DNA from: Planctomycetaceae bacterium
GTDB lineage: Bacteria; Planctomycetota; Planctomycetia; Pirellulales; Thermoguttaceae
Length of the DNA: 11,239 nucleotides
Assembly (NCBI GenBank): GCA_031261125.1
Contig: JAISJZ010000348.1
Span: forward strand, 1 to 11,239
Direction: 5' to 3'
Every line of letters begins with the position of its first letter. The first letter of the stretch is position 1. Position numbers and translations under genes: made by a program. Below the pieces are notes generated by a model. The model was not told the DNA's origin, did no database searches, and saw only the letters and a program-made list of their open reading frames with translations. Below, one piece after another: positions 1-8,041 of the stretch.

Positions 1-938
1 CGGTTCTTTACCACGCTGCAAATTCCTACACCGGCAGCACCTGCGGTTGCGAAAAATCCGATAACATAAGCGCACATCAGCGAAAATACGCCGAGTTTCG
101 CTGATAATTCATCATTAATTTTTCCCTTGTACAGCACTGCCGGTTTCAATTCCGTTGTTGCTTTCGTGGATTTGTAAGCGGTTTCCAATTTGGCGTACTC
201 GGTTTTCTTTTCCTTATCCAATACACCGATGTAGCCGTTTGTTTTCACAAAATCGTCCAGCGTTTTCAAGTCAACCGGCAGTTGAGCATTTGCTTGGGCG
301 ATTTTATTGTTTTCCGCCGTCATCATTTCTTTAACACTGAAATTGCTATAGGTCGGCAGCGTTTTGACGAGCAGCACAGCGAGAATTGCAATCGGAATGA
401 TGGGCATAAAGGAGGCAACGGCACCGACATATTTGATGCCTTTCAATCCCATAAACATAGCGATTAAAGCCCAAATAACCGCGATGCCAAGGTGCAGCGG
501 CGACATCATTGCTTCATCTACCCCTTCCTTAAAAAACGGGGCGGCAAGCAAAAGACCGGAGAAAAAAGCATTAACACTTAACCAGCCGAATTGCAGAAGT
601 CCCATCAGCAGACCGGGCATCAGAAATCCGCCGGTTACGCCGTAAGTGGAAGTTCCGACAGTTGAAAGCGGCAGACCGGTTTTCATACCTAGCAGTCCGG
701 GAACCATAAAGTAGAGGACGTGGCAAATCACCGCGGCAATGGTCAGGGCGATGATTGCCGGAATTAGTCCTACGGAAAGTGTTCCGCCTGCAACAGATAG
801 TCCGCCCGGAACATCTTGCCAGAAAACGAACCAGAGCATTACGCCGGCGTATGTGGCGGCAGTCGTGGAAAGCCAGCCGATACGTTTGTCGAACGGTACC
901 GGCTTGGCGGATGTTACATAATTCGGTAGTTGTGCCAT
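1..938 (-). CDS. NCS1-like (cytosine/purine permease-type) membrane transporter, N-terminal part
   Basis: The reading frame runs from an ATG at 938 to the left window edge, giving 312 residues with no stop; the C-terminus is missing. Hydrophobic stretches lie at about residues 22-40, 55-80, 102-132, 148-165, 170-192 and 283-308. The N-terminal part resembles the nucleobase:cation symporter-1 layout: a first helix broken around GVMLW...PGGLS, a second helix, then a conserved-looking stretch with GLPLSTVGTSTYGVTGG (about 88-104) and an FGW motif (117-119) as in CodB/Mhp1-type permeases. The expected role is cation-coupled uptake of a nucleobase or similar small molecule across the inner membrane; the substrate cannot be read from the sequence. 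Odd: a hydrophilic, lysine-rich segment of about 75 residues (205-280) between two membrane helices. No Shine-Dalgarno sequence precedes the ATG. Another multi-pass transporter family remains possible. Confidence 0.6.
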   Translation of the reverse strand, partial: MAQLPNYVTSAKPVPFDKRIGWLSTTAATYAGVMLWFVFWQDVPGGLSVAGGTLSVGLIPAIIALTIAAVICHVLYFMVPGLLGMKTGLPLSTVGTSTYGVTGGFLMPGLLMGLLQFGWLSVNAFFSGLLLAAPFFKEGVDEAMMSPLHLGIAVIWALIAMFMGLKGIKYVGAVASFMPIIPIAILAVLLVKTLPTYSNFSVKEMMTAENNKIAQANAQLPVDLKTLDDFVKTNGYIGVLDKEKKTEYAKLETAYKSTKATTELKPAVLYKGKINDELSAKLGVFSLMCAYVIGFFATAGAAGVGICSVVKN

Positions 939-965
939 AGTTGTTGCAGGGTAAAATTGTTTAGC

Positions 966-981
966 CGCTGATTTAGCAGCG
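966..981 (-). other. small inverted repeat in the transporter leader
   Basis: CGCTG (966-970) and CAGCG (977-981) form a perfect 5-bp stem with a 6-nt loop. It lies between the predicted transcription start of the transporter and its ATG, so it would be a hairpin in the 5' untranslated region or a short operator. The stem is short enough to occur by chance. Confidence 0.25.
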
Positions 982-1010
982 TTTGAACCATATAAAAATT
1001 CACAGTCGGT

Positions 1011-1039
1011 ATTAGAACATATAGAGTGTGATTTTGCAA
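1011..1039 (-). promoter_or_regulatory. sigma70-type promoter of the transporter gene
   Basis: Read on the minus strand there is TTGCAA (1034-1039), a 17-bp spacer and TCTAAT (1011-1016): 4/6 and 5/6 matches to the housekeeping -35 and -10 consensus with optimal spacing. The start point would be near 1004, giving a leader of about 65 nt before the ATG at 938. The rest of the 939-1162 intergenic region is AT-rich. I could not assign a convincing plus-strand promoter for the sigma factor gene within it. Confidence 0.5.
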
Positions 1040-1148
1040 GAGGAATTTTTTTAGAAAGAATTCCGGGAAAAATTGGCGAAACGGTATTTTTCTGCCGATT
1101 AGCCCCTTTGCGGATATTGTTTCTGCGTCGTGCGTTGAATACTTTCAC

Positions 1149-1153
1149 GGAGG
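1149..1153 (+). promoter_or_regulatory. strong ribosome binding site of the sigma factor gene
   Basis: GGAGG sits 9 nt before the ATG at 1163. It is one of the few clear Shine-Dalgarno sequences in the window and fixes the start of the sigma factor gene. Confidence 0.75.
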
Positions 1154-1162
1154 AAAGAGGTT

Positions 1163-1945
1163 ATGGCAGCAGCACAGTGGACACCTGAAGAAACGGCTCA
1201 ACTGTGGAATGAGTTTATCAAAGACCGCTCGAATAAAGACCTTCGCAATCAACTGATTGAACGTTATATGCCGCTTGTCCGGTATCACGGCGAGCGGGTC
1301 AGTTCACGGTTGCCCGATGAAGTGGAACTCGATGACCTCGTTTCTGCCGGAGTTTTCGGACTAATGGATGCTATTGATGCGTTCGATACCGAACGCGGTG
1401 TAAAATTCGAGACCTATTGTGTTCCTCGAATTCGCGGGGCAATGCTTGACGAACTGCGGAATATGGACTGGGTTCCCCGCTTGGTGCGTTCACGGGCAAG
1501 GAAGTTAATGGAAGCAAGCAAAGCGTTGTCCGACAAACTTGGTCGGCAGCCGACGCAGGACGAATTGGCGGAACACCTGAATTTGTCGGCACCGGAACTC
1601 GAACGGATGATGTTTGATGCTAACGCCGTCAATCTGGTTTCACTCAACAAAAAGTGGTTCGAAACGGACGGTTCGAAGGACATCAGTGAAATTGACCTCG
1701 TAGAAGACCAGCGGGGCGAAGACCCCACGAGCCGGATTCAGCGCACCGACCTGATGCGGCTGGTTACAAAAGGATTATCCCGCAACGAACGGTTGATAAT
1801 CATTTTGTATTATTATGAGGAGATGACGATGAAGGAAGTCGGTATGACGTTGGATTTAAGCGAGAGCCGGGTCAGTCAGATGCACAGCAGTATTGTCGAA
1901 CGCTTGCAGCAGCAACTCGAATCCCGCCGGCCGGAATTCGCCTGA
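1163..1945 (+). CDS. FliA/WhiG-family alternative RNA polymerase sigma factor
   Basis: The 260-residue protein has the three-domain plan of sigma28-type group 3 factors, which run about 230-260 residues. Region 2 (about 35-105) carries the core-binding and -10-recognition segment, with VELDDLVSAGVFGLMDAID and FETYCVPRIRGAMLDELR as in FliA. Region 3 (about 106-155) follows with LGRQPTQDELAEHL. Region 4 (about 206-250) holds the helix-turn-helix for the -35 element (MTMKEVGMTLDLSESRVSQM). It would direct RNA polymerase to a special promoter set; in this family that is often flagellar or developmental genes, but no flagellar gene or FlgM-type anti-sigma is visible here, so the regulon is unknown. 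It is divergent from the transporter and upstream of gltB, which has its own promoter. Calling it fliA would be over-specific. Confidence 0.92.
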   Translation: MAAAQWTPEETAQLWNEFIKDRSNKDLRNQLIERYMPLVRYHGERVSSRLPDEVELDDLVSAGVFGLMDAIDAFDTERGVKFETYCVPRIRGAMLDELRNMDWVPRLVRSRARKLMEASKALSDKLGRQPTQDELAEHLNLSAPELERMMFDANAVNLVSLNKKWFETDGSKDISEIDLVEDQRGEDPTSRIQRTDLMRLVTKGLSRNERLIIILYYYEEMTMKEVGMTLDLSESRVSQMHSSIVERLQQQLESRRPEFA

Positions 1946-1955
1946 TTCCAGGTAC

Positions 1956-1984
1956 TTGTTAATACTTCCGCTCTCTTGTATAAT
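1956..1984 (+). promoter_or_regulatory. near-consensus sigma70 promoter of gltB
   Basis: TTGTTA (1956-1961), a 17-bp spacer and a perfect TATAAT (1979-1984). It begins 11 bp after the sigma factor stop codon, so gltB is probably transcribed independently of that gene. Predicted start is around 1991, giving a leader of about 70 nt before the ATG at 2060. Confidence 0.7.
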
Positions 1985-2016
1985 AGACCGTTATTTTCGG
2001 TACTGTGTCAACTCGT

Positions 2017-2054
2017 TTAGCCGCCGCTTCTGCGGCGGTTGATGCGCCTTTTTT
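2017..2054 (+). terminator. leader hairpin with T run before gltB (attenuator-like)
   Basis: CCGCCGC (2021-2027) and GCGGCGG (2032-2038) form a perfect 7-bp GC stem with a TTCT loop. The stem can be extended to 11 bp (2017-2042) with two A-U and two G-U pairs. Six nucleotides later comes a run of six T (2049-2054). The structure resembles an intrinsic terminator with a displaced T run. It lies downstream of the gltB promoter and directly upstream of the preferred gltB start, so it could attenuate gltB, end sigma factor transcripts, or both. A possible Shine-Dalgarno sequence is absent between it and the ATG at 2060. Confidence 0.45.
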
Positions 2055-2059
2055 ACGTT

Positions 2060-5000
2060 ATGAACGAATTTCAGCAACTCCGTCAACGTTTTGCCCAAGG
2101 CGGTCTTTACAATCCCCGCGAAGAACACGATGCCTGCGGTATCGGACTGAATGTCGATATTCAGAACCGCAAATCCCACGAAATTATCAGTCAGGGACTC
2201 GTTATTCTGAACAACCTCACACACCGCGGGGCGGTCGGCGCAGAACCCGATGTCGGCGACGGTGCCGGTATTCTCATTCAAACGCCGGACAAATTCTTCC
2301 GCAACCGCATCAAAAATTTGCCGAACGAGGGTGATTATGCCGTTGCCGCCGTCTTTGTGCCGAAGCGGGACGAAGCAGGAAAAATGCTGGCAATTTTAAC
2401 GAAGACCGCCGAAGACAACGGTTGTAAAATCCTTGCTGTCCGCGATGTTCCGACGAAACCGAAAGCGGTCGGTAAGTCCGCCCGATTGACCGCACCGGAT
2501 GTCAAACAGGTGATTTTGGCGAAACCGAAAACGATTAGCGATGAAATGACGTTTGAACGGCGGCTGTACATTATCCGCCGTCTCGCTGAAAAGGCGGTGA
2601 AAGCAAGCGGACTGAACGGGGCAGACGATTTTTACATTCCGTCAATGTCCTGCCGAACCGTTTGCTACAAAGGAATGTTCATTGCCTCGCAGGTTCCCGA
2701 ATTTTATCCCGACCTGTTGGAGGAGGACATTGAATCCGCTATTGCCGTGGTGCATCAGCGGTACAGCACGAACACGTTCCCCAATTGGCAACTGGCGCAG
2801 CCGTTTCGGATGATGTGCCACAACGGTGAGATTAACACCATCCGCGGCAACGTTGACCGGCGGTGTGCATCACAGGAAATTATCAGTTCGCTGCACGGTT
2901 TCGATACGATATGGGGTGAGGACTTGGCAAAGATTCTGCCGATTTTCAACGACCTTGACGCAAGCGACTCCGCTTTGTTCGACAATATGTTCGAATTGCT
3001 CACGCTGTCGGGACGTTCGCTTGCCCATAGTATTTTGATGATGATTCCCGAAGCGTGGGGCGATAAATATCATCTGGGCAGAGACCACCGCGGTTTCTTC
3101 GAGTATCACGCAACATTTATGGAAAGTTGGGACGGACCGGCGGCGATTGCGTTTAGCGACGGTCGGCAGGCGGGTTCTATTCTCGACCGCAACGGCTTGC
3201 GGCCGGCAAGATACGTTGTTACGAAAAACGACCGGCTCATTCTTTCATCCGAAGAGGGTGTTCTGCCGCTTGACCCGAATGACATCGTGTATCACGGCTG
3301 CATCGCTCCCGGACGGATGCTCCTCGTCAATACGGAACAGAAGCGGATTATCGGCAACGACGAAGTGAAAGCGAAAATTACCCGCAGCCGACCGTACCGG
3401 CGGTGGGTGGATGCGAACAAAATTGAGTTGGCGCGTCCCGGTGCGGTGGATTCCGCGTCGATTGACGAAACCGCCTTATTGAAGTTGCAGGAATGTTTCG
3501 GATATACCCGCGAAGAACTTGATATGATACTGCGTCCGATGTTTGAAACCGGCGCAGAAGCAATCGGGTCAATGGGATACGATGTGCCGCTTGCTGTGTT
3601 GTCAGACAATTCCGAAATACTTTACGATTATTTCAAGCAGCGGTTTGCGCAGGTTACGAATCCGCCGATTGACCCGATTCGTGAAAAATTGTTGATGTCG
3701 CTGCGTTCCTACATTGGTCCCGAAGGTTCCCCGCTGGCGGAACATCCGTCGCACGCTCACCGTTTGGCGTTGTTCACGCCGGTTCTCACGCCGCTGGATG
3801 TCAAACAGATTTTCGAATTGAATGAACCCGTACTGAAACCGGTACGGATTGACATCACCTTTGATACGCTTTCCGATGACGGAATGCACACCGCTCTGAA
3901 AAGAGTTTTCAAAGAAGCGGAAGAAGCAATTGCGGACGGGGCAGGACTGCTCGTGTTATCTGACCGCGGCGTTTGCACAGACAGGGCGGCGATTCCGTCG
4001 CTGCTCGTATCCTCTGCTGTCGGACGGTTTCTAATGAAGAAGGGTGTCCGAAGTAAAGCGGGTTTGATTCTCGAATCCGCCGAACCCCGGCAAGTGCATC
4101 ACTTCGCAATGCTCATCACTTGCGGGCTTGATGCTGTCTGTCCGTATCTTGCGGTTGAAACGATAGCAAATGAATTGCAGAAAACCAATGCGGCATCGGA
4201 AACGCCCCGTTCGTTGAGTGTTGCCGTGAAAAATTATATCAGTGCGATTGACAAGGGCTTGCTCAAAATTTTCAGCAAGATGGGTATCAGTACGATTCGT
4301 TCGTACCGTTACACATTGTCTTGCGAAGCGGTGGGACTCGCCCCCGAATTTGTGCAGGAATACTTCGGACCAATACCGTCGCGCATCGGCGGTTTGGGTT
4401 TCAAAGAAGTTGCCCAGGAAACGTTGTTGCGGCACACAGCGGCATACAAAGAGAAGCGCGGCGCAGCGGACTTACTGCCTTACGGCGGCGAATTTAAAAA
4501 CCGTAAAGGCGGACCGAAACACCTTTGGGATGCCGGGTCGGTTCACTTATTGCAATATGCCGTCCGCAGCGGCAGCAAAACAGCGTATGACCAATTCTCT
4601 GTGCATATCAATAATCAAGACGACCAGCCCGTTACGCTGCGAAGTTTAATGGACTTCAAAGAAGACGGACTTATTTCGGTGCCGTTGTCCGAAGTGGAAT
4701 CGGCGGACGAGTTAGTAAAAAGATTTATGACGGGGGCAATGAGTTTCGGAGCGTTGAGCCGTGAAGTTCACGAAACGATGGCGGTTGCAATGAACCGCTT
4801 GGGCAGTATGTCGAACAGCGGCGAAGGCGGCGAAGACAATGTCCGGTATAAAATCGGCAAAGACGGTGTGAACCGGTGCAGTGAAACGAAGCAAGTCGCA
4901 TCGGGACGTTTCGGCGTAACGATTGAATATCTTGCCAATGCGAAAGAATTGCAAATCAAAATGGCGCAGGGGGCGAAACCCGGCGAAGGCGGACATTTAC

Positions 5001-6649
5001 CGGGTCCGAAAGTGAACGCCGAAATCGGACGGACACGCAACAGCACGCCGGGAGTGTCGCTGATTAGTCCGCCGCCGCACCACGACATTTACAGCATCGA
5101 GGATTTAGCACAACTGATTTTTGATTTGAAAAACGCCAATCCCGTGTCAACAGTGAGCGTGAAACTTGTCAGCATTTGCGGTGTCGGAACGATTGCCGCA
5201 GGCGTGGCAAAAGGCAAAGCCGATATGATTCTTATCAGCGGCTTTGACGGCGGAACCGGCGCAAGTCCGTTGAGCAGCATTAAAAACGCCGGCGTGCCGT
5301 GGGAACTCGGTTTGTCTGAAACGCAGCAGACGCTCGTCCGCAATGAACTGCGGGGACGTGTCCGCGTGCAGACGGACGGGCAAATCCGAACCGGGCGGGA
5401 CGTTGCGGTGGCTGCGTTGCTCGGTGCCGATGAATTCGGTTTCGGAACGGGAGCGTTGGTTTCTCTGGGCTGTGTTCTGATGAGAAGATGTAATGCTAAC
5501 ATTTGCCCTGTCGGAATCGCAACGCAGGAAGTCAAACTGCGGGAGCGGTTTGCCGGTGCGCCTGACCATTTGATTAACTACTTCCGTTTTATTGCCGAAG
5601 AGTTGCGGACGATAATGGCACGGCTGGGCTTCCGAACCCTGAAAGAAATGATTGGACGTTCCGATTTGCTGACGCAGAAAAAAATGGCCGGTCATTGGAA
5701 AGCAGCAACGGTGGATTTATCGGCAGTGTTTGCGAAGCCGCCGGTAAGCAAAGGCACAGCGGTTTCGTATTCCGAAAAACAAACGCTGGACGGTGTTACG
5801 CCGCTGATGAAACAAATTGTTGACGACACGAAGGAATTCATCAACTCATTCAATCCCGCTGCCCGTAAGCAGGTATTCGTAAAAGAGTACCCCGTCTCCA
5901 ACCTCGACCGTACTTTGGGGGCAACGATTTCGTATTACATCGCGAAAAAGTTTGGTTCGGAGGGCTTGCCGGAGGACGCGGTTCAACTGACGTTCACTGG
6001 AACGGCAGGGCAGAGTTTCGGGGCATTTGCAGCACCGGGCTTGACGTTGAAACTCATCGGAGCGGCAAACGATTATGTCGGCAAAGGTTTGAGCGGCGGC
6101 AAGTTGATTCTGCAAGCGGCAGGACAAATTGCCGCTTCGGAAAACTACATCGCCGGCAAAACATTGCTCTACGGAGCGACGGGCGGTGAAGCGTATATTA
6201 ACGGACGGGTGGCAGAGCGGTTCTGTGTCCGCAATTCGGGGGCCGCGGTCGTTGTCGAAGGTGTCGGAGACCACGGCTGCGAGTATATGACGGGAGGGTG
6301 CGTTGCGGTATTAGGACCGACCGGCATCAATTTTGCGGCGGGAATGAGCGGCGGCATCGCTTACGTTTATGACCCCGACCAGCATTTTGATTTGCGGTGC
6401 AATTTGGAAATGGTTGACCTCGAACCGCTGTTCTTGCAGGAGGACATTGCGAAGTTGCGGGGAATGATTGACCGGCATTATACTCATACCGGCAGCACGA
6501 AAGCAAAAGAATTACTTGATAATTGGGAACGGACAAAGAACCTGTTTGTCAAAGTGATACCGATGGAATACCGTGCGGCATTGGGGTTAACGAATCCGGT
6601 GGATTTGCAGAGCAGAAAAACAAAAGAGGAACGGGTAATGCAGGCATAA
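2060..6649 (+). CDS. gltB: glutamate synthase, large (alpha) subunit
   Basis: GltB makes glutamate from glutamine and 2-oxoglutarate, the second step of the GS-GOGAT ammonium assimilation route; it normally works with GltD, which supplies electrons from NADPH. The 1529-residue length fits the family. From the ATG at 2060: the class II amidotransferase nucleophile is Cys26 in EEHDACGIG, preceded by a propeptide-like leader; the amidotransferase continues to about 430 with HNGEINT near 255. Then come the central linker domain (about 470-760), the FMN-binding (beta/alpha)8 synthase domain (about 850-1220, starting near SFGALSREVHE) and the C-terminal GXGXG beta-helix (about 1270-1480). The 3Fe-4S ligands are Cys1138, Cys1144 and Cys1149 (C-x5-C-x4-C). 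In-frame starts at TTG 2039 or ATG 2042 would lie at the edge of or inside the leader hairpin; 2060 is preferred but not certain. No gltD is next to it; a sugar-nucleotide enzyme follows after 21 nt. Confidence 0.97.
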   Translation: MNEFQQLRQRFAQGGLYNPREEHDACGIGLNVDIQNRKSHEIISQGLVILNNLTHRGAVGAEPDVGDGAGILIQTPDKFFRNRIKNLPNEGDYAVAAVFVPKRDEAGKMLAILTKTAEDNGCKILAVRDVPTKPKAVGKSARLTAPDVKQVILAKPKTISDEMTFERRLYIIRRLAEKAVKASGLNGADDFYIPSMSCRTVCYKGMFIASQVPEFYPDLLEEDIESAIAVVHQRYSTNTFPNWQLAQPFRMMCHNGEINTIRGNVDRRCASQEIISSLHGFDTIWGEDLAKILPIFNDLDASDSALFDNMFELLTLSGRSLAHSILMMIPEAWGDKYHLGRDHRGFFEYHATFMESWDGPAAIAFSDGRQAGSILDRNGLRPARYVVTKNDRLILSSEEGVLPLDPNDIVYHGCIAPGRMLLVNTEQKRIIGNDEVKAKITRSRPYRRWVDANKIELARPGAVDSASIDETALLKLQECFGYTREELDMILRPMFETGAEAIGSMGYDVPLAVLSDNSEILYDYFKQRFAQVTNPPIDPIREKLLMSLRSYIGPEGSPLAEHPSHAHRLALFTPVLTPLDVKQIFELNEPVLKPVRIDITFDTLSDDGMHTALKRVFKEAEEAIADGAGLLVLSDRGVCTDRAAIPSLLVSSAVGRFLMKKGVRSKAGLILESAEPRQVHHFAMLITCGLDAVCPYLAVETIANELQKTNAASETPRSLSVAVKNYISAIDKGLLKIFSKMGISTIRSYRYTLSCEAVGLAPEFVQEYFGPIPSRIGGLGFKEVAQETLLRHTAAYKEKRGAADLLPYGGEFKNRKGGPKHLWDAGSVHLLQYAVRSGSKTAYDQFSVHINNQDDQPVTLRSLMDFKEDGLISVPLSEVESADELVKRFMTGAMSFGALSREVHETMAVAMNRLGSMSNSGEGGEDNVRYKIGKDGVNRCSETKQVASGRFGVTIEYLANAKELQIKMAQGAKPGEGGHLPGPKVNAEIGRTRNSTPGVSLISPPPHHDIYSIEDLAQLIFDLKNANPVSTVSVKLVSICGVGTIAAGVAKGKADMILISGFDGGTGASPLSSIKNAGVPWELGLSETQQTLVRNELRGRVRVQTDGQIRTGRDVAVAALLGADEFGFGTGALVSLGCVLMRRCNANICPVGIATQEVKLRERFAGAPDHLINYFRFIAEELRTIMARLGFRTLKEMIGRSDLLTQKKMAGHWKAATVDLSAVFAKPPVSKGTAVSYSEKQTLDGVTPLMKQIVDDTKEFINSFNPAARKQVFVKEYPVSNLDRTLGATISYYIAKKFGSEGLPEDAVQLTFTGTAGQSFGAFAAPGLTLKLIGAANDYVGKGLSGGKLILQAAGQIAASENYIAGKTLLYGATGGEAYINGRVAERFCVRNSGAAVVVEGVGDHGCEYMTGGCVAVLGPTGINFAAGMSGGIAYVYDPDQHFDLRCNLEMVDLEPLFLQEDIAKLRGMIDRHYTHTGSTKAKELLDNWERTKNLFVKVIPMEYRAALGLTNPVDLQSRKTKEERVMQA

Positions 6650-6660
6650 AGCATCATTGC

Positions 6661-6667
6661 AGGAAAG
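6661..6667 (+). promoter_or_regulatory. ribosome binding site of the epimerase gene
   Basis: AGGAAAG lies 3 nt before the ATG at 6671, in the 21-nt gap after the gltB stop. The spacing is shorter than usual. It supports this start and cotranscription with gltB. Confidence 0.5.
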
Positions 6668-6670
6668 CGT

Positions 6671-7642
6671 ATGAAACACTATCTTATCACCGGCGGGGCG
6701 GGCTTTATCGGTTCGCATCTGACTGAAAAACTCCTGAACGCCGGACACCGCGTTACCGTCATCGACGACCTTTCCACCGGTCGCTGGGAAAACATTGCCC
6801 ATTTGGAAAGCGGGACAAATTTCCGGGCAATCATTGCTTCGGCAGACGACCGGCAACTGCTGGAAAAGGAAATTCCCAAACACGATTTCGTGTTTCATCT
6901 GGCAAGTGCCGTCGGTGTTAAACTGATTATTGAACATCCCGTCGAAACGGTGGAACGAATCGTCCGAACAACAGACGTTCTCGTTGAAACCTGCGCCCGG
7001 TACCGCCGTCCGCTGCTGCTGACTTCCACAAGCGAGGTCTATGGCAAATCCGATGTGATACCATTCGGCGAAGAAAACGATGTCGTAATGGGACCGACAT
7101 CGAAACGCCGCTGGGCTTACGCCGCCGCAAAAATGCTGGACGAGTTCTTAGTCCTTGCCCACTATTATCAGACGCAGTTGCCGGTGTATATCGTCCGATT
7201 GTTTAACACGGTCGGACCGCGGCAGACGGGACAATACGGAATGGTGCTGCCGCGATTCGTACAGGCAGCACTGCGGAACGAACCGCTGCAAGTGTTCGGC
7301 GACGGACAACAGCAGCGGTGCTTTTGCAGCGTGTTCGATGTCGCCGGTGCTCTTGTGCGTTTTGAACACTGTCCGCAGGCAGTCGGTAAAGTCGTGAATC
7401 TCGGCAGTAATGAAGAAATCAGTATCCGGCAGTTGGCGGAAAAAGTGATTATGCTGCTGAATTCTAAATCGGAAATTGTTTTTGTGCCGTATGAGGACGC
7501 TTACGGACCCGGTTTTGACGATATGCGGCGGCGGATTCCCGATTTGCATCGGGCGAAGGAAATGCTCGATTGGCAGCCGGTAATACCGTTAAACGATATT
7601 ATCAAACAACTCGCAGGACATACCTTTGACAGTGGTGTTTAG
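6671..7642 (+). CDS. NAD-dependent sugar-nucleotide epimerase/decarboxylase (extended SDR)
   Basis: The 323-residue protein has the full signature of extended short-chain dehydrogenases. The Rossmann NAD-binding motif is GGAGFIG (Gly8, Gly11, Gly14), with Asp32-Asp33 at the end of the second strand for the NAD ribose. The active site shows Ser-Thr-Ser-Glu-Val-Tyr-Gly (119-125) and Tyr150-x3-Lys154. The SEVYG motif with Glu122, the following MGPTSKRRWAYAAAK stretch and FNTVGPRQ resemble UDP-glucuronate decarboxylase (UXS) and the dehydrogenase half of ArnA more than GalE. The substrate is therefore probably a UDP-sugar, and the product a precursor for cell-surface polysaccharide or lipopolysaccharide; this is inference. 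It is cytoplasmic. It probably shares the gltB transcript, although no functional link to glutamate synthesis is apparent. Its last 54 bp overlap the 3' end of a minus-strand gene. Confidence 0.88.
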   Translation: MKHYLITGGAGFIGSHLTEKLLNAGHRVTVIDDLSTGRWENIAHLESGTNFRAIIASADDRQLLEKEIPKHDFVFHLASAVGVKLIIEHPVETVERIVRTTDVLVETCARYRRPLLLTSTSEVYGKSDVIPFGEENDVVMGPTSKRRWAYAAAKMLDEFLVLAHYYQTQLPVYIVRLFNTVGPRQTGQYGMVLPRFVQAALRNEPLQVFGDGQQQRCFCSVFDVAGALVRFEHCPQAVGKVVNLGSNEEISIRQLAEKVIMLLNSKSEIVFVPYEDAYGPGFDDMRRRIPDLHRAKEMLDWQPVIPLNDIIKQLAGHTFDSGV

Positions 7643-8041
7643 TTCCGCTTCAAGTTCTTCATCGCTCACAGGCGGCGGAAGCGGAACTTTCCGCTTTTGT
7701 TTCGGTAACACCGCCGGCTGAACCGGGGATTCGGCGAATCCGGTATGAAATTGGTCGTCATTGATTCGCCGGTAATTTACATCATTCCGAAGAACTTCTC
7801 TTTGCGGTTCGGTAATTGCCTCCAACGGAAGAAACGTTGTTACGGTACCGTTTGCTGTTAGTGTGATTAAGTACCAATTCCGTTCAAAATAAACAGCACG
7901 CCGGTATTTCGTCAGAATTATTGTGTTGCGCCCTTCGAGTTGTTTGTAAAATCTTTTTTCACGTTTTTTGGTAAATTTAACTCCGAACCGTTCTGCCGCC
8001 CGCTCTTTCGGATGAACGGGCAATGTTTGCCCGTTTTTCAT
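7589..8041 (-). CDS. small protein of unknown function coupled to yidC
   Basis: This 150-residue protein is not recognised with confidence. Its ATG (8041-8039) overlaps the yidC TGA in an ATGA arrangement, so translation is probably coupled to yidC, which supports it as a real gene. The N-terminal 75 residues are basic and beta-rich in appearance. They begin with HPKERAAERFGVKF (10-23), and a strand-rich part YRRAVYFERNWYLITL precedes TTFLP (around 46-71). This H-x3-R-x2-ERFG plus strand pattern is reminiscent of small phage-associated and RelE-like proteins, but the similarity is from memory and weak. The C-terminal half is polar, with a KQKRKVPLPPP stretch (about 114-124) followed by an acidic segment. 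No signal peptide or membrane helix is visible. Its position suggests a role near membrane-protein insertion or ribosomes, unproven. The 3' end overlaps the convergent epimerase gene. Confidence 0.7.
   Translation of the reverse strand: MKNGQTLPVHPKERAAERFGVKFTKKREKRFYKQLEGRNTIILTKYRRAVYFERNWYLITLTANGTVTTFLPLEAITEPQREVLRNDVNYRRINDDQFHTGFAESPVQPAVLPKQKRKVPLPPPVSDEELEAELNTTVKGMSCELFDNIV

Noticed and set aside
282..921. Plus-strand open frames within the first 940 bases.
   Set aside because: They are shadows of the minus-strand transporter gene, which gives a continuous protein with clear membrane helices.
1094..1101. GCCGATTA upstream of the sigma factor gene, 7/8 match to a sigma28 -10 box, suggesting autoregulation.
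   Set aside because: No TAAA-type -35 box at the required distance; the bases at 1075-1082 do not resemble it.
1144..1153. The 10-mer TTCACGGAGG in front of the sigma factor is repeated at 11073-11082 in front of the transposase.
   Set aside because: Half of it is simply a Shine-Dalgarno sequence, so a shared regulatory element is not needed to explain it.
4031..4435. Long minus-strand open frame inside gltB (and similar ones at 5147-5695, 5846-6274).
   Set aside because: They lie opposite a strongly conserved coding sequence, have no ribosome binding sites, and encode low-complexity, unrecognisable proteins.
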